Assembly: GCF_024699275.1 (NCBI RefSeq)
Contig: NZ_JAILPX010000074.1
Span: 1 to 64,000, forward strand
Direction: 5' to 3'
Length of the DNA stretch: 64,000 nucleotides
Source of the DNA: Selenomonas sp.
Lineage (GTDB): Bacteria > Bacillota_C > Negativicutes > Selenomonadales > Selenomonadaceae
Each line of letters opens with the position of its first letter. Position 1 is the first letter of the stretch. Below the pieces are notes generated by a model that made no database searches, was not told where the DNA came from, and worked only from the letters and a program-made list of their open reading frames with translations. A program made the position numbers and the translations under genes. Of this stretch, positions 17,542-26,923 are shown one piece after another.

Positions 17542-19302
17542 TCAAATCGTCAAGGTAATGGTATTGAATCCCTGATAATTGCGATAGAGGAACTGCTGGG
17601 CATGGGATTTTACCGCATGCAGAACCAAAAGCCGAATATCGTAATTTTCCTTTTGGGCAGATAGTTTAGCCAGATTTTCGGATATCAGGGACAAGGGGTC
17701 CAGCTTTTCCCCATTGTTCCGCAAATGGAGCTGAAAAGAACCATCCTCTTTGGCCAAAAGCGTCAACTGTGTCAGCAGGGAATCATCATCCATGGATTGG
17801 GCCCGCTCAGCCATAAGGCCGCAGATTTCCTCCACCGCCAGACGCAGGGTATGACGTTTCTGGGAATCTGCCCCCCATTGGGCGGCAAAGGCTTCAATAG
17901 CATCCAGCTGTTCGGCTACAACAGCAAGTTTTCCCAGAAAGGACGCACTATAAATTCGCTCCGGAGATAGTTTTACCTGCTCGCCATTTTTGCGCTTGTA
18001 GAGATAGAGAATTATCAATGTGCCAATCTCTGCTAAGGGATAGACCAGCCAAAAGGCCGCAAAACCAAACTCAGCCAACAGGAAAGCCAGGGGCATACTG
18101 ACCCCTAACCGCCGCAGGAACACAATCAGAAAAGCGCCCTTTTCATCTTCTTCGGTTTGCAGATAATTTTGTAAGAGCAAAGTAAGCCCCATGAATATGG
18201 TGCCAATACAGAATACCCGGGCTGCATAGTACGCAAGCTCAGCATCCTGGATATCCTCCAGGCCGAAAAGCAGATCCAGGATTTGGGGATACAGGATAAC
18301 CAGCAAAGTGGCCAGGATACCCCAAAACAGGGAGTACCCCAAGGCATAGCGAAAGGTCCGATGCAGCTCCGTCTGATTCCCTTCGGCGAAGAAGGTGGAA
18401 AAGAGCGGCTGGGACGTCTTGCCGATGAATTCGTAAAGGAAGATGAACAGCAAGGACAGATTTTCAATGATGTTGAATACCGCTACCCCATCGGTTCCCG
18501 CCAGCTCCAGCACCAGATGGATAGCTGCCAGGGTAAAGATGGCGTCAAAGATATACTCCGAAGAGGTGGCAAAACCCAGCCGCAGCGGCTTAATGGCATC
18601 CCGCCAGGGAATAGTCCGGGAACGGAGGGATAGTTCACCATCTTTCCGAAAGAGGATATATCCCAAAGCGATACCAACAGCCAACAGATTGGCGATAAAG
18701 AAGCCAAAGCTGCAGCCGGCAATCCCCCAGTCAAACACGAAGAGCAGAAGAGCACTGATGCCCAGATTCACCACCCCGCTGGCTCCTTGAATGACCACAG
18801 ACAGATTATCCGCGTTGTCATTGCGAAGATAAGCGGTCAGCACTTCCATGAGGATTTCAAAGGGTATGCCCAGGAGAATGTACAGGATATAACTCCTGAC
18901 CATCTCATAGACCACCCCATCCTGGGGACCGGTGCCCAGCATGGCCAGCAGGCTGTCTTCAAAGAGCAGGCCGGCTGCGGTAATGGTAAAGCCCACAACC
19001 GCAGATAGACGCAGACAAAAGTTGAACAGTCCCAAGGCATCTTCCTTTTTTCCTTCGTGCATAAGGTTGCTGAAGACGATGGCTCCTCCCATGGAAAGGC
19101 CAAAGACGAAGAAAGTAGCTAGCAGGAACAACGGGGATACAAAGCCTACGGCAGCCAAACCATCCATGCCGATGGCATGACCCACCAGAATGGTATCCCC
19201 CATCTCGGCTAAAGACAAGCCTATGGCTGCCAAGGGTGCAGGCAGAACCGCATGGAAAAACATCCGGCGGGTAAAATACGCGTAATCGATTTTTGGGTTC
19301 AA
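17542..19302 (-). CDS. MATE-family exporter fused to a degenerate RsbW-like ATPase domain
   Basis: 586 residues. Residues 1 to about 450 are a MATE/MatE transporter with about twelve helices (LPAPLAAIGLSLAEMGDTILVG, ILYILLGIPFEILMEVLTAYLRNDN, LLLQNYLQTEEDEKGAF). Residues about 460-586 are soluble and resemble an RsbW/SpoIIAB-type GHKL domain: HTLRLAVEEICGLMAERA, then LRNNGEKLDPLS, then IRLLVLHAVKS and GFNTITLTI. The N-box Asn and a DxGxG motif are missing, so kinase activity is doubtful. It is last in the NRPS operon and probably exports the product. The transport direction and the soluble domain's role are inference. Confidence 0.78.
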   Translation of the reverse strand: MNPKIDYAYFTRRMFFHAVLPAPLAAIGLSLAEMGDTILVGHAIGMDGLAAVGFVSPLFLLATFFVFGLSMGGAIVFSNLMHEGKKEDALGLFNFCLRLSAVVGFTITAAGLLFEDSLLAMLGTGPQDGVVYEMVRSYILYILLGIPFEILMEVLTAYLRNDNADNLSVVIQGASGVVNLGISALLLFVFDWGIAGCSFGFFIANLLAVGIALGYILFRKDGELSLRSRTIPWRDAIKPLRLGFATSSEYIFDAIFTLAAIHLVLELAGTDGVAVFNIIENLSLLFIFLYEFIGKTSQPLFSTFFAEGNQTELHRTFRYALGYSLFWGILATLLVILYPQILDLLFGLEDIQDAELAYYAARVFCIGTIFMGLTLLLQNYLQTEEDEKGAFLIVFLRRLGVSMPLAFLLAEFGFAAFWLVYPLAEIGTLIILYLYKRKNGEQVKLSPERIYSASFLGKLAVVAEQLDAIEAFAAQWGADSQKRHTLRLAVEEICGLMAERAQSMDDDSLLTQLTLLAKEDGSFQLHLRNNGEKLDPLSLISENLAKLSAQKENYDIRLLVLHAVKSHAQQFLYRNYQGFNTITLTI

Positions 19303-19321
19303 GGCATAATTCCTTTCTCCA

Positions 19322-22300
19322 TCAGTGGTCCAACAAATGCATGATTTCCTGCACTTTTTTACCGGCCACTAAAGCATGGATAACCTGAGTATAATCGGCC
19401 ATGAATCTCTGCACAAAGGCATCGCTGTATTCTTTGGTATTATAGGTCAAATTCAGATAGAAATCGTCTTGACGGCGGTGGACAAAGAAATCAAAATTCT
19501 CTTCCTCAAAGTCCTCGATTTCTTCGTAATAAGCCTTGCCACCACAGAAATCAAAGGCGCCGTCCACATCCTCGCCCTGATAGGCAAAGGCAGCAATCAA
19601 AGGCACAGGATCGCCTTCGTAGAGGGCATGACGCCGACACTGAAGAATGCTGTCCTGGGTCTCTTTGACAAAGCGTTCAGCGGTCATATCCTCCTGCCAA
19701 CGGACGCAGAGGGGATAATGACGGTATATGGCCCCCATGGTGCGCTCATAACGAATATCATCACGGCCGTTGTAGATGGTCAGGGCAGCGGCGGCCTGTT
19801 CGCCATTATTCCGCGCCTGCAACAGGCCAAAGGAAGCTGCCAGCAGACTGCCGTCAGTAATTCCCTGGGCCTTGGTAAAAGCATCCACCGCTTTAAGGTC
19901 GATATGCAGCGGGACCATGATATCCCGCGTGTCATTTTCGCCCTTAGGATCTAAATCACCGGGCAGTTCACTTGGCCGCTGCGTAAAGGACTGCACATAG
20001 TTATGATTCCACTGTTGTTCCTGCTTATAAGCCTCCGTAGCCATGGTATCTTCAATTTCATCATAGTAGTCGAAGATGGTGTATTCTTCCGGCTCCAATT
20101 CTTTGCCCTGATAGGCTGCATCGATATCTGCCAGGAAAATATTGAGGGAATCCCCATCAATAATGGGATGCAGGAAATCAAAGTAGAATTCCTTGCTATG
20201 TGTTCCGTCAGCTTCTTCAATAAGGAAGAGCCGGGTAACGAACATGCGGGTTTCCGGCTTGTTCATGGACTGGCGTATACTTTTCTTTAGGTTATCGTAA
20301 TCCTGCCGGGATATATGCTCAACCACGGGCTTTACAGCTGCCATATCACCGCTGCGCCAGCGCAGCTCACCTGTTTTGGTGGCCGTAAGCCGGGCATCCA
20401 CAGCAGGATGGGCTTTTAACGTCGATTCAATGGCCGCAGCCAGTCGTTCCATATCCGTTTTGGGGTCCAGGGATACCGTGGCATCACAATGAAGACCATA
20501 GCCCTCCTCCAGGGAGTTGCCCCAATCATAATGGAGCTGATGCAAAGGACCAAAGAAATGGGTATCCCGGACCTTGCCCTGAGAAGAATTCTTTTGACGC
20601 TGATTTAAGAGACTGGCTATGCCCATGGGGGTCTTGCCCTCATAAATCAAGTTGAAATTCAACTGCAAATCCCGGCATTCTGAAAGGAGCCGGATCATGC
20701 TGAGGCTGTCGCCGCCAGCGGCAAAGAAATCCTCCGCTGCACTGACTCTGTCCATTCCTAAGGCCACACCGAAGCCCCGGGCAAGTTCTGCCTCCACATC
20801 ATTCTTAGGTGCCACATAGGGAGTAGCACTGGCATAGATTTCCGGCTCTGGCAGAGCTCTGCGGTTCAACTTGCCATTCTGATTGCGGGGAATGTCCGGT
20901 ATCTGCATGATGGCTGCAGGTACCATATAGGGTGGTTTGCGCTCCCGGATAAAATCAGCCAGGGCTTTGGGATCAATCGTTTCTGAAGATACCACATAGG
21001 CTGCAATGAACTTGCCCCCCGCGGGGTTGTCACAGGCCACCACGGCAGCATTTTCCACCGGTGGAAAATCGTGGATGACGCTCTCCACCTCGGCTAGTTC
21101 CACCCGGAACCCCCGAATTTTCACCAGACCATCCCGGCGGCCCACGAATTCGATATTGCCATCGGGTAAATACCGGACAATATCACCGGTACGATAGGCC
21201 GTAGCATAGTCCGAATGCTGACTGAAGGGATTGGCAATAAAGACCTCCTGCGTCTTTTCCGGCCGGTTAAGATAACCGCCTGTAACCTGCACACCGGCCG
21301 TCCAAAGCTCGCCCAATGCCCCTGGCGGCACCCGGCGGCCGGCACTGTCCACAACGTAGATAGCCGTATTATCCATAGGCGTGCCAATGGGAATATCGGG
21401 TTGGTATTTGGTCACATCATAACAGGTAATGGCAACGGTGGACTCGGTGGGGCCGTATTCATTGGCCATGATATAGGGATAGACAGGCTCAAAGGGAACC
21501 AGTTTCTCTCCCCCGACCACGATATATTTCAAAGAGGGACAATCCATGGTCAGGGCAAACTGCCGCCCCACCTGGCTGGGGAAATCTGCCAGATAGATTT
21601 GATGCTTGCGGATGAGCTGCGCCAGTGCCGGCAGGTCTAATTTCTTTTCTTCGGGAATAACCACCACAGCGCCCCCCACCGTCAATATGGGATACATATC
21701 CGCCAGGGAGCCGTCAAAACCATAACTGTTATAGCAGGTTACCCGCTTATCTGCCGCAGAGTCAAAATGGTGCCGGTGCCAGGATGCAAAAGCCATGAGA
21801 TTTCTATGCAGGAGACGCACGCCCTTGGGCACGCCCGTGGTGCCGGAGGTATAAATCAGCATGAACAGGTCATCCGGCTGCGGCCCTTCGATGGCGGCCA
21901 GTTCTGTTGCATTTGGTTTGGGCAGTTGGGGAATTTCCGACAAGCGCAGGGTCAGCCCTTGAAAATCCGGGAAATTAGCCAAACGATCTGCCAGCTGATC
22001 ATCCACAATCAACAGTTTGACTGCAGCATCCTTCGTCATAAAGGAGAGGCGCTCATCGGGATAGTTGGGATCCAGCGGCTCATAGGCGCAACCGGCTTTC
22101 AATACCCCCAGGGAAGCAATGACCATGTATTCAGAACGGTCAAGCAGAACCGCTGCCGTATCTCCTCGCCCTAATCCCTGTTGATGCAGGAAAAAGGCTA
22201 ACTTATCGGAAAGTTCTGTTACTTGTGCGTAAGTATATTCCCGCTCTTCATAGATGACGGCAATATTATCCGGCATCCTTTGCGCAGCCGCCCGAAACTG

Positions 22301-22951
22301 GTCAATAATCGTAGACTGACGGTCATATTCCCGCTCCGTTTGGTTAAACCGATCCAAAAGACTCATGGTTTCTGCTGGCGTAATGACCATATCTGCCAGC
22401 GTTTCAGCCTGCGCTAGATGCAAAAGGATTTCCCGCCAGGATAGTCCCATGGACTGGATAAACGCTTCAGAATAATGGGCAGATGCATAGCGGATTTCCA
22501 GTTTATCCATTGTCACCTGGAAAATCAGTGCCAATCCCGCTTGCTGCTTCAGAGGAATATCTCCATCCAAGGCCAAGGCTATGCCCCGACCCTTCTCCTG
22601 CCCCAACAAATCCCAAACAGCTTCCCTTGTCCAGCTGTAGGCAGCAGCTTCCTTGAGCATGGAGGCCGAAGCTGCTGCCAATTTCTGCGGAGAATCTTCC
22701 TGACGCCAACTCTGCCGCAGAGGCAGGAATTCCTGCTTTTCATAGACGATGAGCCCGGCTTCTGTAAGTCCTCCATATACCCCCAGCAGATAAAGCACAC
22801 TGGCAAGCTTTTCCCCTTTGCTGCTCTCATGTTCATAGGCCAGTGTCCATTTCTGCCACGGATTATCGGCAGATTCCCGCCGGTCTGGCAAAGGCAGACA
22901 GTCCGGCATTTCATCCGCAAAATTTTTTTGACACCATGTTTCCTTATCCAT
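19322..22951 (-). CDS. Nonribosomal peptide synthetase, partial C - A - PCP - C
   Basis: About 1209 residues. Residues 1-210 look like the back half of a condensation domain without a HHxxxDG motif. The adenylation domain (about 215-720) has LIYTSGTTGVPKG, NEYGPTEST, YRTGD, GRRDGLVKIRGFRVELAE and NGKLNRRALP, with Asp in FDGSLADMY where amino-acid A domains anchor the amino group. A carrier domain follows with the phosphopantetheine Ser in AAGGDSLSMI. The C-terminal condensation domain has the catalytic His in LHPIIDGDS. There is no thioesterase. It sits between the STAS-condensation fusion and the MATE fusion, probably making a short peptide or amide. The product cannot be predicted. Confidence 0.88.
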   Translation of the reverse strand: MDKETWCQKNFADEMPDCLPLPDRRESADNPWQKWTLAYEHESSKGEKLASVLYLLGVYGGLTEAGLIVYEKQEFLPLRQSWRQEDSPQKLAAASASMLKEAAAYSWTREAVWDLLGQEKGRGIALALDGDIPLKQQAGLALIFQVTMDKLEIRYASAHYSEAFIQSMGLSWREILLHLAQAETLADMVITPAETMSLLDRFNQTEREYDRQSTIIDQFRAAAQRMPDNIAVIYEEREYTYAQVTELSDKLAFFLHQQGLGRGDTAAVLLDRSEYMVIASLGVLKAGCAYEPLDPNYPDERLSFMTKDAAVKLLIVDDQLADRLANFPDFQGLTLRLSEIPQLPKPNATELAAIEGPQPDDLFMLIYTSGTTGVPKGVRLLHRNLMAFASWHRHHFDSAADKRVTCYNSYGFDGSLADMYPILTVGGAVVVIPEEKKLDLPALAQLIRKHQIYLADFPSQVGRQFALTMDCPSLKYIVVGGEKLVPFEPVYPYIMANEYGPTESTVAITCYDVTKYQPDIPIGTPMDNTAIYVVDSAGRRVPPGALGELWTAGVQVTGGYLNRPEKTQEVFIANPFSQHSDYATAYRTGDIVRYLPDGNIEFVGRRDGLVKIRGFRVELAEVESVIHDFPPVENAAVVACDNPAGGKFIAAYVVSSETIDPKALADFIRERKPPYMVPAAIMQIPDIPRNQNGKLNRRALPEPEIYASATPYVAPKNDVEAELARGFGVALGMDRVSAAEDFFAAGGDSLSMIRLLSECRDLQLNFNLIYEGKTPMGIASLLNQRQKNSSQGKVRDTHFFGPLHQLHYDWGNSLEEGYGLHCDATVSLDPKTDMERLAAAIESTLKAHPAVDARLTATKTGELRWRSGDMAAVKPVVEHISRQDYDNLKKSIRQSMNKPETRMFVTRLFLIEEADGTHSKEFYFDFLHPIIDGDSLNIFLADIDAAYQGKELEPEEYTIFDYYDEIEDTMATEAYKQEQQWNHNYVQSFTQRPSELPGDLDPKGENDTRDIMVPLHIDLKAVDAFTKAQGITDGSLLAASFGLLQARNNGEQAAAALTIYNGRDDIRYERTMGAIYRHYPLCVRWQEDMTAERFVKETQDSILQCRRHALYEGDPVPLIAAFAYQGEDVDGAFDFCGGKAYYEEIEDFEEENFDFFVHRRQDDFYLNLTYNTKEYSDAFVQRFMADYTQVIHALVAGKKVQEIMHLLDH

Positions 22952-22972
22952 CAATCCCCATCCCTTTTCCGT

Positions 22973-24568
22973 TTATTTGAGCAGTTCCATGATTTGAACG
23001 TTCTCATCCTGTAATCCCTGTACCATCTTTTCCATGGTGGCGGCAAACTTACGCATATTCCCCTCGGTGTAGCGGAAGTTGTCATAATCCAGTACCAGGG
23101 AATAGGTGCCATCATCATGGGAATTCATTTCGATATCCAACGTGTTATCGGCAGCTGAAATATCATTGGCAGGCATTTCTACGACATTGGCTTCTCCACC
23201 GGCAAATTTCATGGAGCCCCGGCGTCCCATACTGCCCTTCTGCAGGATAAAACTGGGAATACCATCATCCAAATCCTCTTCATAGACCACACGCAGGCTC
23301 TTCCGGTATTGCAGTCCTTCGTTAATCTTATCTTCCAGTTCCGTTAAGTAGGTCAGCACGTCCATTTCCCGGCCAAACTTCCAACGCAGGGGGAACTGGT
23401 CAATCATCAATCCCATAAGCCGCCGCTCGGCAGAAGTCATGCGGCCATTGTGCACCCAGCCCAGAATGGCATCCTTCCGATTCCTTGTCTTGGCTAAAGC
23501 CAACAGCGCTGCTCCAATAAAAAAGGTATTTTCTGTGAAACTTTTACCCTTAAAGAACTTTTTATCCATTCCGGCAAAGGGAACCTCAATCTCATGTTCC
23601 GGCGTTTCCCGTTCGCCCTGTACATCCGGTTCGGGCAGATACTCTTCCTCCGTAAAACCTTCCAGCATCTTACGCCAGTAATCCTGACCCACCTGTCTTT
23701 CTTCCTCAGAAAGATTATTTTCGGACAGGATATAATCGCTGTACATATGAATTTTCCCTAAGCCCTTTACTTCTTCCCCTTTCATGATCTGATTATAGCG
23801 TTTTTCCAGATCCCGCCAAAAGAGCAGCACGATGGCTGTGCCGTCCATGATGGCATGATAGAAATCCATATAAAAGAGATTAGCTGAGGCCGTCTTCATC
23901 AGGTAGATACGGTAGAGCGGATGGTCAATCAATTCATAAGGAAGCTTCAGCTCCTGTTTGCGTTTTTCCAATGCTTCATCCGACAGGGTTTCCACGTAAA
24001 CCTTGCCCACTTCCCCATCAAACCTTTGGCAGATTTCCCCGGTTTCCGGATGAAAGACCAGGCGGCAGCGGAAGATATCGTAGGCGGTCAGCAGGCTGTT
24101 GAGTGCCTCTGCCAGTTTTTCCATATTGATGGAGGAATCCATCTGAACCAACGCGCCGGTGTTCAGCATGGTGGACTGGGCTTTCTGGAAATGGGTATCC
24201 ACCATCCAGCGCTGTACAGGCCGCAGCGGATAGAATATGGGGCTCTTTGCATCGGTTTCCCGTTCCACAATGGTGACCACATTATCAAAACGGGTGGCAT
24301 TGAATACGCCCATCACATCTTCCGTAGGATAAAGTACCTTTATATCCCCACCCTGTTGGGTCATTTTTTTCTTGGCTATGATCAGGGAGCGTAATCCAGC
24401 CGATGCGATATAGCTCAATTCGGAAAAATCCAATTCCGCTTCCTGTATCCCCTCGGCTGCTTCAGCGAAGGCCTCATTGAAATCTCTGGCCTCCAGTGTG
24501 CTCAATTTTCCCTGCAGCTTCATTCTTAAATGGCTTCCCTGTTTTTCGGTGGTAATCATCAATCCCAT
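22973..24568 (-). CDS. STAS-domain and condensation-domain fusion protein
   Basis: 531 residues. Residues 1-105 form a SpoIIAA-like STAS domain (LQGKLSTLEARDF, ELDFSELSYIASAGLRSLIIAKK). Ser56 lies where anti-sigma antagonists carry the phosphorylated serine. Residues about 112-531 form an NRPS-type condensation domain: YPLRPVQRWMV, LLTAYDIFRCRLVF, catalytic-type FYHAIMDGTA, LMGLMIDQFPLRW. AGGA precedes ATG 24568, overlapping the end of the phosphatase gene. This domain pairing suggests that condensation activity or docking is controlled by serine phosphorylation. I do not know a characterised example. Family calls are firm; regulation is inference. Confidence 0.82.
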   Translation of the reverse strand: MGLMITTEKQGSHLRMKLQGKLSTLEARDFNEAFAEAAEGIQEAELDFSELSYIASAGLRSLIIAKKKMTQQGGDIKVLYPTEDVMGVFNATRFDNVVTIVERETDAKSPIFYPLRPVQRWMVDTHFQKAQSTMLNTGALVQMDSSINMEKLAEALNSLLTAYDIFRCRLVFHPETGEICQRFDGEVGKVYVETLSDEALEKRKQELKLPYELIDHPLYRIYLMKTASANLFYMDFYHAIMDGTAIVLLFWRDLEKRYNQIMKGEEVKGLGKIHMYSDYILSENNLSEEERQVGQDYWRKMLEGFTEEEYLPEPDVQGERETPEHEIEVPFAGMDKKFFKGKSFTENTFFIGAALLALAKTRNRKDAILGWVHNGRMTSAERRLMGLMIDQFPLRWKFGREMDVLTYLTELEDKINEGLQYRKSLRVVYEEDLDDGIPSFILQKGSMGRRGSMKFAGGEANVVEMPANDISAADNTLDIEMNSHDDGTYSLVLDYDNFRYTEGNMRKFAATMEKMVQGLQDENVQIMELLK

Positions 24569-24578
24569 GGATAATTCC

Positions 24579-26759
24579 TCACTTTCCCCTATAGCGCAAT
24601 CCCAGCATGGTTATATCATCGGATTGCTCAGCATCCCCTGCATATTGCCGGACAACCTGCAGCATCTGGTCTAAAATGGCCGATACATCCTGGCGGTCAG
24701 ACAAATGATTAAGCCCCTCTTTAATGCGGGCTTCGGTAAACAATTCATCCTGTTCATTCATGGCTTCAGAAACACCGTCCGTATAGATGAACAGGGTGTC
24801 CTGCGGCGATAAATCGATACTCTGCTGGGTATAATCTCTTTCGGTTAAACCCAGTACACAGTTTTTCTTCAAGGGCATGAATTCATAGTGGCCTTCATGC
24901 CCTAAGAGTGGAGGGCAGTGCCCGCCGTTGGCATAGGTGAAGTGCCCCGTCTCCAAATCCAGCACGCCGATAAATACCGTAACGAACATTGTGGCTTCGT
25001 TATTTTGACAAAGCTCATTATTAGCTTTCGACAAGATTCGTCCCATATCCTCCGGGTTATCTGCCCGCAGTACGGCATTTTTCAGCACAGACTGGGATTT
25101 GGCCATGAACAGCGCCGCAGGGACTCCCTTGCCGGATACATCTGCCACGGTAACCACAAGATAGCGTCTGCGCAGCAGATAAAAATCGTAAAAGTCACCG
25201 CCGACGTTCTTGGCTGGTTCCATCAAAGCATAAATATCGAACTCTGGATGGTCGGGGAAGTCCGTAAAATTCTGGGGCAGCATGTCCGCCTGAATTTTGC
25301 CTGCTACGGATAATTCTGTACGGGTACGCTCCTCCTTGGCTGCTACATTGGCCAGATTTTTCATGTATTTTTTCAGTTCATCCGTCATGAAATTAAAGGC
25401 CTCGGCCAAATGCTCCAGCTCATCACCTGTGGTCAGGGTAATCTTCTTGTCAAAATTTCCCCGGGCAATCTCGCGGGCACCTTCAGCCAAGCGGCGTACG
25501 GGACGGGTAAAGCGTCCCGCCAGCCAATCGCTGATATAGATGAGCAAGATCAGAATGGGAATCAGGAGCAACAACCCCCAGAGCAGAACCGTGGATAAGG
25601 TTTCCTGCAGGGTTTTCTGGAAAGCCTGCACCTTGGTCATGACATCACTTTCTACCTTTTCTACCGGATCCATGATTTCCGAGCTATCCAGCAAAAGACA
25701 GAGACTCCAGCCGATGTTTTGCAGCGGCGCATAGGCCAGATAATAGGATTTCCCATCCAGCTCTACGGAAGTAACACATGTATCGCCTTTGGTCATACAC
25801 TGGGCAGCTTCTGCTATACCGGGGTTATCGGACTGACGAAGGTCTTTTTTCTCAGATGCCACCGACAACAACCCTTCTTTTTCAGAAGAGAGGATGATAT
25901 TTCCGGAACCATCCACCACAAAACTATCCCCGTTGTACTCCATGGCAGTTTCCACCAAGGATTCATAAATATCTTCCACAGTGTAACTTATCCCCATTAC
26001 CCCGGCAAAACCATTGGCATCGTAATAGGGCAGAGCACAGGTCATGTCCAGATTTCCCTCTGCGCCGATATAGGCATTGGAAAAAATCGGTTTATCTGCA
26101 TCTTTGCCCTGGATATACCAGGTCCGGTTGCGATGGTCATAGTTATTCAGGAAGTCCCTCTTGTGCTCCGGGGATGGAAATATACTGGTTTGCGTATTAT
26201 CCGAGGTAACCAGATCAAGGCAGAGCAGATATCCGTTCTTGGACCCTGCATATAAAGAAGACCGTCCGCCCATATAGGCCAGACTCATGGAACGCAGCAC
26301 ATCGGCAAAATTAGACGCCAGGGCGATTTCTTTTTCCATTTCCGGGCTGACACCCTGCTGCAGCATAGCCGCGCTGTAATGAATGTAGGGCTTGCCAGAC
26401 AGGATATCCGCTTCCTTGCGCGTATCGGGCAGACTGCGAGGCCGGTAATCTTCCGGATGAGTCAGAATGATGTACATGGCATTGGCCATATAGCGTAAAT
26501 CATCCTGAATATTATAGAGTTCCCGATCCAGATGCTGGGCCTTGGTGGCCGTAACTTCCTTCAATCGGGCTCGAGCAAAACGTTCGGTATAGCCCCCCAT
26601 AGAGTCCGTTAAGAATAGGCCCAGGTTCGCACTTTCCCCCTCCATGGCCTTCCGGGTTTTGGTCAGACTGTATATGGATAAGCCAGCTACTGCCAGCGAT
26701 GTTGTTATTACACCAGAGAGCAGGATGAACAAAACTTTCCTGCGAATTGATAACCTCAA
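24579..26759 (-). CDS. Membrane sensor serine phosphatase: dCache - HAMP - SpoIIE/PP2C
   Basis: About 726 residues. A first membrane helix (VLFILLSGVITTSLAVAGLSIY) is followed by a ~330-residue extracytoplasmic dCache region (NRTWYIQGKDADKPIFSNAY, FAGVMGISYTVEDIY, YYLAYAPLQNIGWSLCLLLD). A second helix, a HAMP segment (FTRPVRRLAEGAREIARGNF) and a PP2C/SpoIIE domain follow, with metal-binding NVGGDFYDF, VTVADVSGKGVPAALFMA, YANGGHCPP, YTDGVSEAMN and SDDITML. TTG 26759 is chosen because GAGGGGG lies 6 bases before it. It heads the NRPS operon and is the natural phosphatase for the STAS serine in the next gene. Confidence 0.88.
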   Translation of the reverse strand: MRLSIRRKVLFILLSGVITTSLAVAGLSIYSLTKTRKAMEGESANLGLFLTDSMGGYTERFARARLKEVTATKAQHLDRELYNIQDDLRYMANAMYIILTHPEDYRPRSLPDTRKEADILSGKPYIHYSAAMLQQGVSPEMEKEIALASNFADVLRSMSLAYMGGRSSLYAGSKNGYLLCLDLVTSDNTQTSIFPSPEHKRDFLNNYDHRNRTWYIQGKDADKPIFSNAYIGAEGNLDMTCALPYYDANGFAGVMGISYTVEDIYESLVETAMEYNGDSFVVDGSGNIILSSEKEGLLSVASEKKDLRQSDNPGIAEAAQCMTKGDTCVTSVELDGKSYYLAYAPLQNIGWSLCLLLDSSEIMDPVEKVESDVMTKVQAFQKTLQETLSTVLLWGLLLLIPILILLIYISDWLAGRFTRPVRRLAEGAREIARGNFDKKITLTTGDELEHLAEAFNFMTDELKKYMKNLANVAAKEERTRTELSVAGKIQADMLPQNFTDFPDHPEFDIYALMEPAKNVGGDFYDFYLLRRRYLVVTVADVSGKGVPAALFMAKSQSVLKNAVLRADNPEDMGRILSKANNELCQNNEATMFVTVFIGVLDLETGHFTYANGGHCPPLLGHEGHYEFMPLKKNCVLGLTERDYTQQSIDLSPQDTLFIYTDGVSEAMNEQDELFTEARIKEGLNHLSDRQDVSAILDQMLQVVRQYAGDAEQSDDITMLGLRYRGK

Positions 26760-26784
26760 TAGTATCCCCCTCAAAGATAATGAC

Positions 26785-26813
26785 ATGATACGCAATCGTA
26801 TAATGTAGGACAA
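26785..26813 (-). promoter_or_regulatory. Promoter of the NRPS/partner-switch operon
   Basis: Minus-strand TTGTCC (26813-26808), a 17-base spacer and TATCAT (26790-26785) lie about 26 bases before the TTG start of the phosphatase gene. Confidence 0.5.
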
Positions 26814-26923
26814 AATAGAACATTCGACTTTATACGTGTAAAATCCTGCTTTCAGGAGGATAATCCTTATCACGGACAGAAGTTTATCCTTGCCTGCGTA
26901 CAGTTAAACCGCGTATTTATTGG

